From contig NZ_CP073239.1 in the NCBI RefSeq assembly GCF_009670965.2, positions 1-64,000 of the forward strand: DNA of 64,000 nt, given 5' to 3'. The position numbers were made by a program, and so were the translations under genes. This document shows positions 1-7,507 of the stretch, in pieces (positions within the stretch are counted from its first letter, which is position 1; every line of letters begins with the position of its first letter). A model generated the notes under the pieces. The model was not told where the DNA came from. It worked only from the letters and a program-made list of their open reading frames with translations, and did no database searches. Source of the stretch: Riemerella anatipestifer (GTDB taxonomy: Bacteria > Bacteroidota > Bacteroidia > Flavobacteriales > Weeksellaceae).

Positions 1-567
1 TTGCTGTGGTTCTAGGAACTATTCTTCATCAAAAGGTAAATCTAAAAGTTCCCATTATTGAACACATAGTCGGAATTAAAAGTCATCAGCTCCCCAATCT
101 CCAAAATATTCTAAAATATGGTGTTTTAGGTGGTATCCTATCAGGAGTTTTATTAAGCCTTACAGGAATTATATTTAAGCCAATGCTTCCGAAAGAATTT
201 ATAGTCTTAGGAGAAACTCTGCAACCCACCCTAACTGCTAGATTTCTGTACGGTGGACTAACCGAAGAAATCTTAATGCGATTCGGTGTGATGACTTTTG
301 TTACTTGGATTGCTTCTAAAATACTTAATGGAACTCAACCTATTGTGTATTGGATTGGTATTATTATAGCATCAGTCATTTTTGCTATTGGTCACTTCCC
401 TATTACCTATCAAGCCGTGGAAAACCCTTCTTTTGGATTATTAAGTTATGTATTTATTGGGAATTCAGTTGGAGGCATAATATTTTTGGAAGAAGGGATT
501 AGAAAGCGCCTTTATTGCTCATATATGTACCCATATTATTATGATAATAGTAGAGAGAATGATATAA
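1..567 (+). pseudogene. CPBP-family intramembrane protease, 5'-truncated by the window and frameshifted
   Basis: The frame is open to the left edge, so the start lies outside the window. Motif 1 of the CPBP (Abi/CAAX-protease) family is seen as EEILMR within GLTEEILMRF, and motif 2 as FAIGHF; both sit in hydrophobic segments. After GGIIF the open frame gives an atypical, charged tail (EEGIRKRL) ending at 581. The alternative frame from 487 reads WKKGLESAFIAHICTHIIM and stops at 565-567, which is just what the third conserved segment of this family looks like. I infer a small frame-changing deletion near 481-487. Family members cleave substrates within membranes; the substrate here is unknown. 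The break may inactivate the protein or be a sequencing error. Confidence 0.75.
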
Positions 568-692
568 AAAAGCACAAATGACACCTAAGAACAATTTTAT
601 AGAAATCTTCAAATGTAATTCTGAATATTAAAAAGTCTATAGCCTGTGTGATTATTAGATATAAATATATATAAATTTAACTCTAACTTGTA

Positions 693-726
693 AAAAAGCT
701 ACCTCAATTTTGAGATAGCTTTTTTA
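693..726. terminator. bidirectional Rho-independent terminator
   Basis: The arm AAAAAAGCTA with CCTCA pairs with TGAGA and TAGCTTTTTT around an ATTT loop. It lies between the converging CPBP and E2 genes, and the A-run/T-run flanks make it usable from both strands. Confidence 0.75.
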
Positions 727-753
727 GTATTTAATCTTAGAAAATTTTACAAT

Positions 754-2070
754 TTAAATTTCTGTATCCAAATCCCAATTCTCTAAATAATCGTGAACCG
801 ATTTTAAGAACATTCCACCTAAAGAACCATCTACCACACGGTGGTCATAAGAGTGACTCATAAACATTTTCTGTCTAATCGCAATTACATCGCCCTCTGG
901 AGTTTCTAGTACCGCAGGTTTTTTAACAATAGCTCCTACTGCCAAAATAGCCACCTGAGGCAAAGGAATAATTGGTGTACCCATTAAATTGCCAAAAGAA
1001 CCAATATTAGAAATAGTATAAGTAGCGCCTTGAGTATCTTCTGGTTTTAGTTTTTTGTTTCTCGCACGATGAGCCAAATCATTGATAGCTTTAGCCAAAC
1101 CACTCAACGATAATTGGTCTGCGTTTTTAATTACAGGCACAATAAGATTTCCGTCTGGTAAAGCTGTTGCCATGCCTATATTGATATTTTTTTTCTTAAT
1201 GATTTTGTCTCCATCTACAGAAACATTAATCATTGGATAATCCTGAATAGCCTTCACTACTGCTCTCACAAAAATAGGCATAAAAGTAAGTTTTTCGCCC
1301 TCTCTCTGTTGGAAAACATTCTTATACTTATTTCTCCATTTTACAACATTAGTAACATCACTCTCTATAAACGAACTTACATGAGGAGCCGTGTGCTTAC
1401 TACGCACCATAGAATCAGCAATAATTTTTCTAACTCTATCCATTTGTATCACTTCGTCTCCCTCAGAAGTACTTACAGGCATAGAAGACACCGCAGACGC
1501 ACTACTAGGTGCAACCACCTGAGGCACTTCCTGCTTCTTAACAGGTGAAGAAGATTGACCTCTATTCTCCACATATTTTAATATATCTTCTTTGGTAATT
1601 CTACCTTCTAGACCTGTACCTTGTATAGTTTTTAATTCAGCTTCTGAAATATTTTCCTCTTGAACAATAGATTTCACTAAAGGCGACAGATATAAATCTC
1701 CTGAAAACTCTACTTTCGACTCATTTAGAGGTGCTTCTATTGTTTTTATAACATCAGCACTAGGAACTTCCTCTGCAGTTTCAACTACTTTTGGTGCTTC
1801 TTGAGTAGTATCTGACACGGCACTTCCTCCCTCTGTTTCTAATATCGCAATAGCTTCTCCTACTTGTGCTACTTCGTCTTTTTGTTTTAAAATTTTAACA
1901 ATCTTCCCCGAAACAGGAGTAGGTACATCTGAATCTACTTTGTCTGTTGCTATTTCCACTACACTATCGTCCTCGTTTACGAAGTCGCCCTCGTTAAATA
2001 GCCAAGAGATAATAGTGGCCTCCATAACACCTTCTCCCATTGAAGGAAGTAATAATTTATATTCTGCCAT
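754..2070 (-). CDS. 2-oxo-acid dehydrogenase E2 component (dihydrolipoyl acyltransferase)
   Basis: This 438-residue protein has the standard E2 layout. An N-terminal lipoyl domain carries the lipoylated lysine in ATDKVDSD (K44). An Ala/Pro/Ser-rich linker leads to the peripheral-subunit-binding domain at about 127-170 (LSPLVKSI, GLEGRITKEDI). The C-terminal catalytic domain ends with DHRVVDG (H410, D414). It transfers acyl groups from the lipoyl arm to CoA in the pyruvate or branched-chain 2-oxo-acid complex. The start at 2070 is chosen because MAEYKLLLPSMGEG is the family N-terminus; the upstream in-frame ATG would add only MLKTNKT. A -7 box lies on the minus strand at 2089-2096. The single-chain E1 partner is probably the gene at 36160-38589. 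Branched-chain specificity is inferred, not proven. Confidence 0.93.
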   Translation of the reverse strand: MAEYKLLLPSMGEGVMEATIISWLFNEGDFVNEDDSVVEIATDKVDSDVPTPVSGKIVKILKQKDEVAQVGEAIAILETEGGSAVSDTTQEAPKVVETAEEVPSADVIKTIEAPLNESKVEFSGDLYLSPLVKSIVQEENISEAELKTIQGTGLEGRITKEDILKYVENRGQSSSPVKKQEVPQVVAPSSASAVSSMPVSTSEGDEVIQMDRVRKIIADSMVRSKHTAPHVSSFIESDVTNVVKWRNKYKNVFQQREGEKLTFMPIFVRAVVKAIQDYPMINVSVDGDKIIKKKNINIGMATALPDGNLIVPVIKNADQLSLSGLAKAINDLAHRARNKKLKPEDTQGATYTISNIGSFGNLMGTPIIPLPQVAILAVGAIVKKPAVLETPEGDVIAIRQKMFMSHSYDHRVVDGSLGGMFLKSVHDYLENWDLDTEI

Positions 2071-2088
2071 TGTTTTATTGGTTTTTAG

Positions 2089-2096
2089 CAAAGATA
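2089..2096 (-). promoter_or_regulatory. -7 promoter box of the E2 gene
   Basis: The minus strand reads TATCTTTG, matching the Bacteroidota TAnnTTTG box, about 20 bp before the E2 start. No clear TTG -33 box was seen at the right distance. Confidence 0.6.
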
Positions 2097-2150
2097 ATAT
2101 TTTTTAAACTCTCACACGAATTTCATCGTTCAATTTTTCAACGATACCTA

Positions 2151-2804
2151 TTAAACACCATCTGTATCTCCCAACATTGGAACAAACTTATACACCCCAA
2201 AAGTTTCCTTTTCTATTTCTGTTTCAGAAATTTTGATAAATCTATAAAGTATCTGCTCTTCTAAAGCCCCTAGCGGAATGACCATTTTACCTCCTACTTT
2301 AAGTTGCTTTAATAATTCCACAGGCAAAGTTTCAGCCCCGCAGGTTACAATAATTTTATCAAACGGAGCAAAAGTAGGCAACCCTAAAAAACCATCTCCA
2401 AAACTTTGAAAATGTGGACGAAGCCCTAAAATTTTAAACATCTTTTTAGAAAAATCAAATAGTTTTTTCTGTCTTTCAATAGTATAGACTTTCGCTCCCA
2501 TCACCATAAGAACTGCTGCTTGATAGCCGCTACCTGTGCCTATTTCTAATATTTTTTCTCCTTTTTCTACCTGTAATAATTCTGTTTGTTCCGCCACAGT
2601 AGAAGGGTGAGAAATCGTCTGATGTGCAGCAATAGGAAAAGCTCTATCTTCATAAGCGTAATCCTCAAAAACACTTTCCATAAAAAAATGACGAGGCAAT
2701 GCTCCTATCGCTGATAGCACATTTTCATCACAAATACCCAATTTTTCTCTTAAATATTCTACCAGTATTTTCCGTTTTCCTTTATGTACAAATGTATCTT
2801 TCAT
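2151..2804 (-). CDS. pcm: protein-L-isoaspartate O-methyltransferase
   Basis: The 217-residue protein repairs damaged isoaspartyl residues by methylating them with S-adenosylmethionine. The family substrate loop is seen as AHQTISHPSTVAEQ (about 60-73), and the SAM-binding motif I as LEIGTGSGYQAA (86-97). The acidic strand-2 end (YTIERQKKLF) and the IIVTCGAETLP motif follow in the expected order. Length matches bacterial Pcm. It starts 28 bp after the stop of the M14 peptidase gene, so the two are probably cotranscribed. Confidence 0.92.
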   Translation of the reverse strand: MKDTFVHKGKRKILVEYLREKLGICDENVLSAIGALPRHFFMESVFEDYAYEDRAFPIAAHQTISHPSTVAEQTELLQVEKGEKILEIGTGSGYQAAVLMVMGAKVYTIERQKKLFDFSKKMFKILGLRPHFQSFGDGFLGLPTFAPFDKIIVTCGAETLPVELLKQLKVGGKMVIPLGALEEQILYRFIKISETEIEKETFGVYKFVPMLGDTDGV

Positions 2805-2832
2805 TCTATCTGCAATATTCTAAAAAAGAAAA

Positions 2833-3939
2833 TTATTCTATTTTAAAATTAACAACGGCATCTAATTTAGGATATTTTTTATCACTCACAAAGCGTCTAC
2901 CTGTACAATCTATTTCCTTCCAACCTTTCTTTCTACTACAATCACCCACCTCTACCACATAAGGCACAAAGCTAACTTCCTCATCTCCTTCATGATAGAC
3001 CTCCCTATATTGTACTGCTACATCTAGCACACAAGGGAAATTAGTATTTAGTTTTACATTTCTATAAATAACATCATAATGAGTTTCTCTATTTTCTGGA
3101 ATCTCAAAATACTTCTCATATTCGCCAGTTTCTCCTTTTAAATCAGCCATCGCCCTCAGAGCGTAGTAAAGAGCCTTAGTGTAATATTCCCTCGTATTTG
3201 CACGAATATAATCATCAAAGAAATGCCCACCTTCAAACAAAACGGTAGGAATTCCTGCTTTCATAAAATTATCTCCCGTAGAAGTTGGGTAAAACTCATC
3301 TGAATAACGCCCTATTTGATTTGGAATTTCCAATGATAATTTGTTAAAAATTTTAGCAATTACCGCCATACTTCTCTTTCTATTCTCCGTAATCTCTCGC
3401 TCTACATTTTCAGATGGTGCTAAAAAAGATAAAGTCGCAGGATGAACCGCATCCGTTGTAAAAATAGTCCTTTGGTCGTGCAAATTAAGAGCATAGTGAT
3501 AATCACCTCTCAAAACTATTTCTTTTAGAAGGCTCATTTCTAAAGAAGACTCTTTAATAAAATCTCTGTTAATATCTATATCTAAAGCGTTTCTTCTTGT
3601 CCAAACCGCTGAACCATCAGGATTAAGCATCCAAATAAAGTCTAATTTTATCTCTTGCCAAAGTTCTTCAGATAAAGATGGATTATATTCTAAAGATTCT
3701 AATAAATCCAACATAGCTAAAGTTGCAGTAGATTCATTACCGTGCATCTGACTCCAAGCGACTATATTGGTTCTCCCTTTTCCTATACTCATCATATAAA
3801 TGGGGCTTCCCATAGGAGAAGTTCCTATCTGTTCTAAAACATTCCCATACTTCTCTTTTAGAAAAACAAACAATTTTTCGGGCGAAATATATCTATTTTT
3901 AAAGTTTACATTTTTAACATACGAAAACACATTTGTCAT
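2833..3939 (-). CDS. M14-family zinc carboxypeptidase-like protein
   Basis: The 368-residue protein carries the M14 zinc motif HGNES (H66, E69) and a third zinc ligand in NLHDQ (H154). The substrate-binding stretch NPDG..TRRN..DINRDF fits the family, and a late FEGGHF segment probably holds the general-base glutamate. These enzymes remove residues from the C-terminus of peptides. The start at 3939 (MTNVFSYVKN) is preferred because the longer open frame adds 41 residues lacking family similarity and runs across the promoter at 3960-3988. No signal peptide is seen, so it is probably cytoplasmic. It heads a leftward unit with pcm. The palindrome at 3991-4006 lies just upstream of its -33 box. 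Confidence 0.85.
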   Translation of the reverse strand: MTNVFSYVKNVNFKNRYISPEKLFVFLKEKYGNVLEQIGTSPMGSPIYMMSIGKGRTNIVAWSQMHGNESTATLAMLDLLESLEYNPSLSEELWQEIKLDFIWMLNPDGSAVWTRRNALDIDINRDFIKESSLEMSLLKEIVLRGDYHYALNLHDQRTIFTTDAVHPATLSFLAPSENVEREITENRKRSMAVIAKIFNKLSLEIPNQIGRYSDEFYPTSTGDNFMKAGIPTVLFEGGHFFDDYIRANTREYYTKALYYALRAMADLKGETGEYEKYFEIPENRETHYDVIYRNVKLNTNFPCVLDVAVQYREVYHEGDEEVSFVPYVVEVGDCSRKKGWKEIDCTGRRFVSDKKYPKLDAVVNFKIE

Positions 3940-3959
3940 AACAAATATTTTTACTTCCA

Positions 3960-3988
3960 CAAAGATAATACTAAAAAAGCAAAAACAA
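3960..3988 (-). promoter_or_regulatory. promoter of the M14 peptidase-pcm unit
   Basis: On the minus strand a TTG -33 box (3986-3988) is followed after 18 bp by TATCTTTG (3960-3967), a full match to the Bacteroidota consensus TTG-N17-23-TAnnTTTG. The start codon lies 20 bp downstream. Confidence 0.75.
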
Positions 3989-4006
3989 TATTTTACTTTT
4001 GTAAAG
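3989..4006. promoter_or_regulatory. candidate operator, copy 1 (18-bp element with a perfect palindrome)
   Basis: The element is TATTTTACTTTTGTAAAG, containing the perfect dyad TTTAC-TTTT-GTAAA (3992-4005). The identical 18 bp occur at 5461-5478 across the XRE gene promoter. Here it lies immediately upstream of the -33 box of the M14 gene, in the divergent region shared with the TerC gene. Binding by the XRE protein is an inference. Confidence 0.45.
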
Positions 4007-4165
4007 TATTTAAACACTCCTATATGACTAAATGTCTGTTGATAAAATTGTGGATTAAACACAATTCAATTAAAAGTCATTAAATATTTAAAATCAGTAT
4101 TTTATAAATTTTATATAAAGTAATTTTTAAAATTAACTTTAATTATAGATACGGCCATTTATCTT

Positions 4166-4200
4166 CATTTGTAGAAACTAACATTAAACACTTACAAATG
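4166..4200. repeat. inverted repeat upstream of the TerC gene
   Basis: CATTTGTA at 4166-4173 and TACAAATG at 4193-4200 are perfect inverted 8-mers with a 19-bp spacer. The right arm extends to TTACAAATG, which recurs at 5431-5439 upstream of the XRE gene. The 335 bp between the M14 and TerC starts (3940-4274) hold this repeat, candidate operator copy 1 and the two promoters, and no gene. Confidence 0.4.
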
Positions 4201-4262
4201 TATATTTTACCGAAAACATACTTTTGTTTACATTTATAAATAGCTGGGATTTTTTATTTTCA

Positions 4263-4270
4263 TATCTTTG
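4263..4270 (+). promoter_or_regulatory. -7 box of the TerC gene, very close to the start codon
   Basis: TATCTTTG ends only 4 bp before the ATG at 4275. If used, transcription would begin at or next to the start codon, giving a leaderless or nearly leaderless mRNA. No TTG was found at the -33 distance. Confidence 0.5.
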
Positions 4271-4274
4271 CTTT

Positions 4275-5330
4275 ATGACAAACGAAACTATATTTCTATT
4301 AGGATTTTTAATATTTATTGGAATTGTTATGGCTCTAGATCTAGGAGTTCTTAGCAAATCAAAAAATAAAAAAACGGAAGGTATTTCCTTTAAGAAAGCC
4401 TTACTGATGAGTATTTTTGTGGTCTGTCTATCTATGGTCTTCTACTCTATCTTGTTAGGTTTTGGACATCAATTACACGGTATTGACAGTATTGAAAAGC
4501 TAGAAACTATTGTTCAGAAACATAGGCATCCTATAAAAATAATCCCAAATGATTTAGAAACGAGTATCCAAATTTACAACCAAAATTTAGGACTAGAATA
4601 TCTTACAGGTTATGTGGTAGAATACGCTCTATCGGTGGATAATATATTTGTAATTGTGCTAATATTTACCGCCTTTGGTGTAGAGAAAAGGAACTACCAC
4701 AGAGTGCTATTTTGGGGAATTCTAGGAGCGGTTGTTATGAGGTTTATGTTTATCTTCATAGGAGCGGCACTTATAGAAAGATTTGCATGGATAATGTATG
4801 TTTTTGGAGCGTTTCTAGTGTTTACAGGTATTAAAATGTTCCTTTCAAAAGAGGAAGAAGAAAGTATAGATACCGAGAAGCATCCTGTAGTAAAGTTTGC
4901 TAATAAATACTTTAAAGTTCATAATCAGTTTGTAGGAAATAAATTCTTTGTAAATATAGATGGGGGGAAAAAAATGACACCTCTATTTCTGGTACTCATC
5001 ATTATAGAATTTACCGACTTAATCTTTGCCGTAGATAGTATTCCTGCTATCTTCTCTGTTACTAAAGACCCTTACGTAGTGTTCTTTTCTAATATTTTTG
5101 CAATTATAGGTCTTAGGTCTATGTTCTTCCTATTGGCAGGGATTATAGATAAATTTAGATTCTTAAAAATAGGTTTAGCGGTATTGCTTACCTTTATAGG
5201 AGCGAAAATGCTTCTGCACCATCAGCTAGATGAGCTTGGATTTACCACTACACATTCGCTTATCATAATTGTAAGTATTTTGGCCGTAAGCATTCTTGCC
5301 TCTTTAATTCCAGTGAGAAAAACAGATTAA
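4275..5330 (+). CDS. TerC/Alx-family integral membrane protein
   Basis: The 351-residue protein has about eight or nine hydrophobic segments. Family motifs with acidic residues inside membrane helices are present: MALDLGVL near the N-terminus, YALSVDNIFVIVLIF, and EFTDLIFAVDSIPAIF. TerC-family proteins are linked to tellurium resistance or, as in Alx and MeeF-type members, to manganese export during secretion; which applies here cannot be told. The start at 4275 (MTNETIF) is favoured because the upstream 17 codons overlap the -7 box. A terminator at 5368-5400 shows it is monocistronic. Possible control by the nearby XRE regulator is suggested only by shared upstream sequence motifs. Confidence 0.88.
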   Translation: MTNETIFLLGFLIFIGIVMALDLGVLSKSKNKKTEGISFKKALLMSIFVVCLSMVFYSILLGFGHQLHGIDSIEKLETIVQKHRHPIKIIPNDLETSIQIYNQNLGLEYLTGYVVEYALSVDNIFVIVLIFTAFGVEKRNYHRVLFWGILGAVVMRFMFIFIGAALIERFAWIMYVFGAFLVFTGIKMFLSKEEEESIDTEKHPVVKFANKYFKVHNQFVGNKFFVNIDGGKKMTPLFLVLIIIEFTDLIFAVDSIPAIFSVTKDPYVVFFSNIFAIIGLRSMFFLLAGIIDKFRFLKIGLAVLLTFIGAKMLLHHQLDELGFTTTHSLIIIVSILAVSILASLIPVRKTD

Positions 5331-5367
5331 ATTCTACGAATATTTACATATTTAAAATTAAATAAAG

Positions 5368-5400
5368 TGCTTATAATAAATTATTTATAAGCATTTTTTA
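5368..5400 (+). terminator. terminator of the TerC gene
   Basis: TGCTTATAA (5368-5376) pairs with TTATAAGCA (5385-5393), followed by a T-run. Confidence 0.75.
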
Positions 5401-5402
5401 TT

Positions 5403-5439
5403 TTTGTAAATTTTAGATTTTATCTTTACTTTACAAATG
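5403..5439. repeat. inverted repeat upstream of the XRE regulator
   Basis: TTTGTAAA (5403-5410) and TTTACAAA (5430-5437) are inverted 8-mers. The right arm continues as TTACAAATG, shared with the repeat at 4192-4200. The arms resemble the halves of the palindrome at 5464-5477. Confidence 0.4.
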
Positions 5440-5443
5440 TTTA

Positions 5444-5478
5444 TTGTTAACTCATTTATTTATTTTACTTTTGTAAAG
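5444..5478 (+). promoter_or_regulatory. promoter of the XRE regulator with overlapping candidate operator, copy 2
   Basis: TTG (5444-5446) and TACTTTTG (5466-5473) are spaced by 19 bp. The dyad TTTAC-TTTT-GTAAA (5464-5477) covers the -7 box, as expected for an autorepressor site. The 18-bp sequence at 5461-5478 is identical to that at 3989-4006. Confidence 0.55.
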
Positions 5479-5509
5479 ATTAATGATTAACAATTGTAAT
5501 CTCTATTTT

Positions 5510-6028
5510 ATGAGTTTAAATGAAAGAATATCCAAAGTTATAGCTTATTCGGAACTTACCGCCTCTGATTTTGCTGACGAAATAGAAGTACAGCGTTCTA
5601 GTATTTCTCACATCACTTCAGGGAGAAACAAACCCTCTCTTGACTTTATTATAAAAATAAAAGACCGATTTCCAGAAATTGAATGGGATTGGCTCATCAA
5701 TGGAGAAGGTGAAATGCTAAAAACCGATAAGCCCTCTGAGAATGATAGTAGAGAACAGTCCACCTCTACCCTCCCCGATTTATTTAGTTTTGAAGGTAAT
5801 TTTATAAGTGAAGAAAAAAAACAAGTTTTTCCTAACCCACGAGAATCTCATAAAACGGAAGTAGATAAAGAAACTGAATCTATAAAAGAATCTCAGCCAT
5901 TAGAGAAAAAAGTAGAAAATTCAGGCTCCGAAAAGATTATTAACATTGAAAAAGAACCTAGCACTCCAAAAGTTAAAAGAGTGGTTTTATTTTTTGATAA
6001 TGGAAAGTTTGAGAGTTACGAAATGTAA
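5510..6028 (+). CDS. XRE-type helix-turn-helix transcriptional regulator
   Basis: The 172-residue protein begins with a Cro/CI-type helix-turn-helix at about 4-60: ISKVIAYSELTASDFADE is the first part, and VQRSSISHITSGRNKPS the recognition helix region, followed by WDWLINGEGEML, a typical ending in Bacteroidota homologues. The remaining 100 residues are charged and low-complexity, probably flexible, with a short hydrophobic ending (KRVVLFFDNGKFESYEM). The start at 5510 (MSLNERIS) fits the family; an upstream ATG at 5483 adds MINNCNLYF. A palindrome over its own promoter suggests autoregulation. No phage genes are nearby, so it looks like a chromosomal regulator. Its targets are unknown. Confidence 0.85.
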   Translation: MSLNERISKVIAYSELTASDFADEIEVQRSSISHITSGRNKPSLDFIIKIKDRFPEIEWDWLINGEGEMLKTDKPSENDSREQSTSTLPDLFSFEGNFISEEKKQVFPNPRESHKTEVDKETESIKESQPLEKKVENSGSEKIINIEKEPSTPKVKRVVLFFDNGKFESYEM

Positions 6029-6221
6029 TTACGTTTTACTCTTTACTCAACAAAAAAAGTAGTATAACCACAAAAAACTACTTCTAGCAAAAAAATCTTT
6101 TATTAATGAAATCCATAACTCACTCAATCCAACAAGTTTCCAAATATTTTCAATTTTAATAAAGTATGCCAAGTACTAATACCTGATAAATAATACTATT
6201 GATTTACCATACATAATACTA

Positions 6222-6233
6222 TTGTTAGCCGAA
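6222..6233. repeat. left inverted repeat of a cassette-like unit
   Basis: TTGTTAGCCGAA here is the exact inverse of TTCGGCTAACAA at 7305-7316. The two flank the gene at 6249-7301 closely: 15 bp before its start and 3 bp after its stop. GTTAGCC resembles an integron R' core site (GTTRRRY-like) but does not match it fully. Confidence 0.55.
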
Positions 6234-6248
6234 ATATTACCCTACAAT

Positions 6249-7301
6249 ATGTCAGAAAAAGAATTTATCCCAGAAAAAAAATTATCCGAATTAACAATAA
6301 AACTTGTCAAAAAAATATTTCTTGCTCTCATCGCTATAATTACATATTATCAATTTTATGAATATCTAATAGGAAAAATCCCAGTTAATATTGAGATAAC
6401 TAATTCAATAAATAAAAAATCATTTATTGAAACTGAATTTATATTTAATAATAGTAATTCTGCTATAGAAGAAAGTGACTTCACAAAGCCTATTGAAATT
6501 GCATTATCTAATAAAATACAAAAAATCAAATTTGACAAAAATCAAAAAGCAGTACCAACATTTAAAATTGATGGCAACAAACTCTTTTTTCAGTTTGATT
6601 TGTTAAATAAAAATGAAAAAATAATCTTTAAGACTATAAGTGCTGATATAATAGAAATTAAATCAATCAATTTTCGAATAAAAGACATTGATAATATTAA
6701 ATTTTATCACTACTTGAAAAAACCAAAACCATTACAAAGGTTGACCACTTTTTGGTTGATAGTTTTTGGTTTATCAATAATATTCTTTTTTGATGCTTTA
6801 CTTTTAGTACTAAAGGATGCAAAACTAACTGAAATGAAATATTTGGTTAGAGATTATCCTTTAAATGAAAGTAATAAGTATGATTTTATGGAAAAATATA
6901 GGCAACTGTACAAAGATTATAAAGTTAGATTTAAACTTCCTGAAAAATTTTTAATTGATTTTAAGGTTAAAAATCTTCTAGACATGTATAAAAAATATAC
7001 AAAAAATGATATAGAGTTCATTAAATATATGATAAATATGAATACAGAGTTTGCAATATTATATCGAACTAGAACTATATTTATTATTATCTCTCCAATT
7101 TTTATTTTAGTTTCACTAATTGGAATAATATTAAATTATTTCTATTATGATTTTTCGATCCTACATAAAATACCATTAGAATTAATCAATACTTATTTAT
7201 TGAGAGCTTTTCTATTTTTAGCTATAATAATGATTATTTTCCCTCGTAAGTCTATGAATATATTGTTCATAAAAAATAGTAAAAATGCGGTGAAATTTTA
7301 A
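6249..7301 (+). CDS. orphan membrane protein of unknown function, in a cassette-like unit
   Basis: I do not recognise this 350-residue protein. It has one hydrophobic segment near the N-terminus (VKKIFLALIAIITYYQFYEY), a mostly polar region of about 130 residues, a second segment (FWLIVFGLSIIFFFDALLLV), a charged region rich in Lys, Tyr and Phe, and two C-terminal segments (TIFIIISPIFILVSLIGIIL and LRAFLFLAIIMIIF). This suggests four membrane helices. Codon use is extremely AT-rich compared with its neighbours. The start is set at ATG 6249 (MSEKEF); a TTG at 6222 would start inside the inverted repeat. Inverted repeats hug both ends and a large foldable site follows the stop, which suggests acquisition as a single-gene cassette. 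Confidence 0.6.
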   Translation: MSEKEFIPEKKLSELTIKLVKKIFLALIAIITYYQFYEYLIGKIPVNIEITNSINKKSFIETEFIFNNSNSAIEESDFTKPIEIALSNKIQKIKFDKNQKAVPTFKIDGNKLFFQFDLLNKNEKIIFKTISADIIEIKSINFRIKDIDNIKFYHYLKKPKPLQRLTTFWLIVFGLSIIFFFDALLLVLKDAKLTEMKYLVRDYPLNESNKYDFMEKYRQLYKDYKVRFKLPEKFLIDFKVKNLLDMYKKYTKNDIEFIKYMINMNTEFAILYRTRTIFIIISPIFILVSLIGIILNYFYYDFSILHKIPLELINTYLLRAFLFLAIIMIIFPRKSMNILFIKNSKNAVKF

Positions 7302-7304
7302 TAC

Positions 7305-7427
7305 TTCGGCTAACAAGGGTTTTGCGTCAGGCGGTCTGAAGTGCAAAATTCAAGTGTAGTTTTTCAATTGAACTTTAGTCTTTTATGCTTCGATTTTCCA
7401 CCCGAACGCAAAGCCTCGAACCGTCCG
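7305..7427 (+). repeat. large imperfect palindrome, attC-like, at the 3' end of the orphan gene
   Basis: The site starts with TTCGGCTAACAA three bases after the stop codon. GGGTTTTGCGT then pairs with ACGCAAAGCCT near the right end, GGCGG roughly with CCACC, TCTGAAGTGCAAAA imperfectly with TTTTATGCTTCGA, and TTCAA with TTGAA at the centre. The result is a long single-strand-foldable structure of about 120 bp, with size and layout like integron attC sites. The extreme right end (CGAACCGTCCG) does not complement the left core, so the site is degenerate or recombined. No integrase gene is in the window. Confidence 0.5.
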
Positions 7428-7507
7428 TAAAAAATTATTAATCATATTCACTTTTTTATCACAAAATATTTTATAAAATATTGAATAACTGCTAAATATA
7501 AATTAAT

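Noticed and set aside
3991..4001. Plus-strand promoter for the TerC gene at TACTTTTG (3994-4001)
   Set aside because: It is about 270 bp from the TerC start and no TTG lies at a suitable distance; the sequence is better explained as part of the palindrome.
5510..6028. Prophage repressor marking a phage remnant
   Set aside because: No integrase, phage structural genes or att-like repeats lie nearby; the neighbours are ordinary chromosomal genes.
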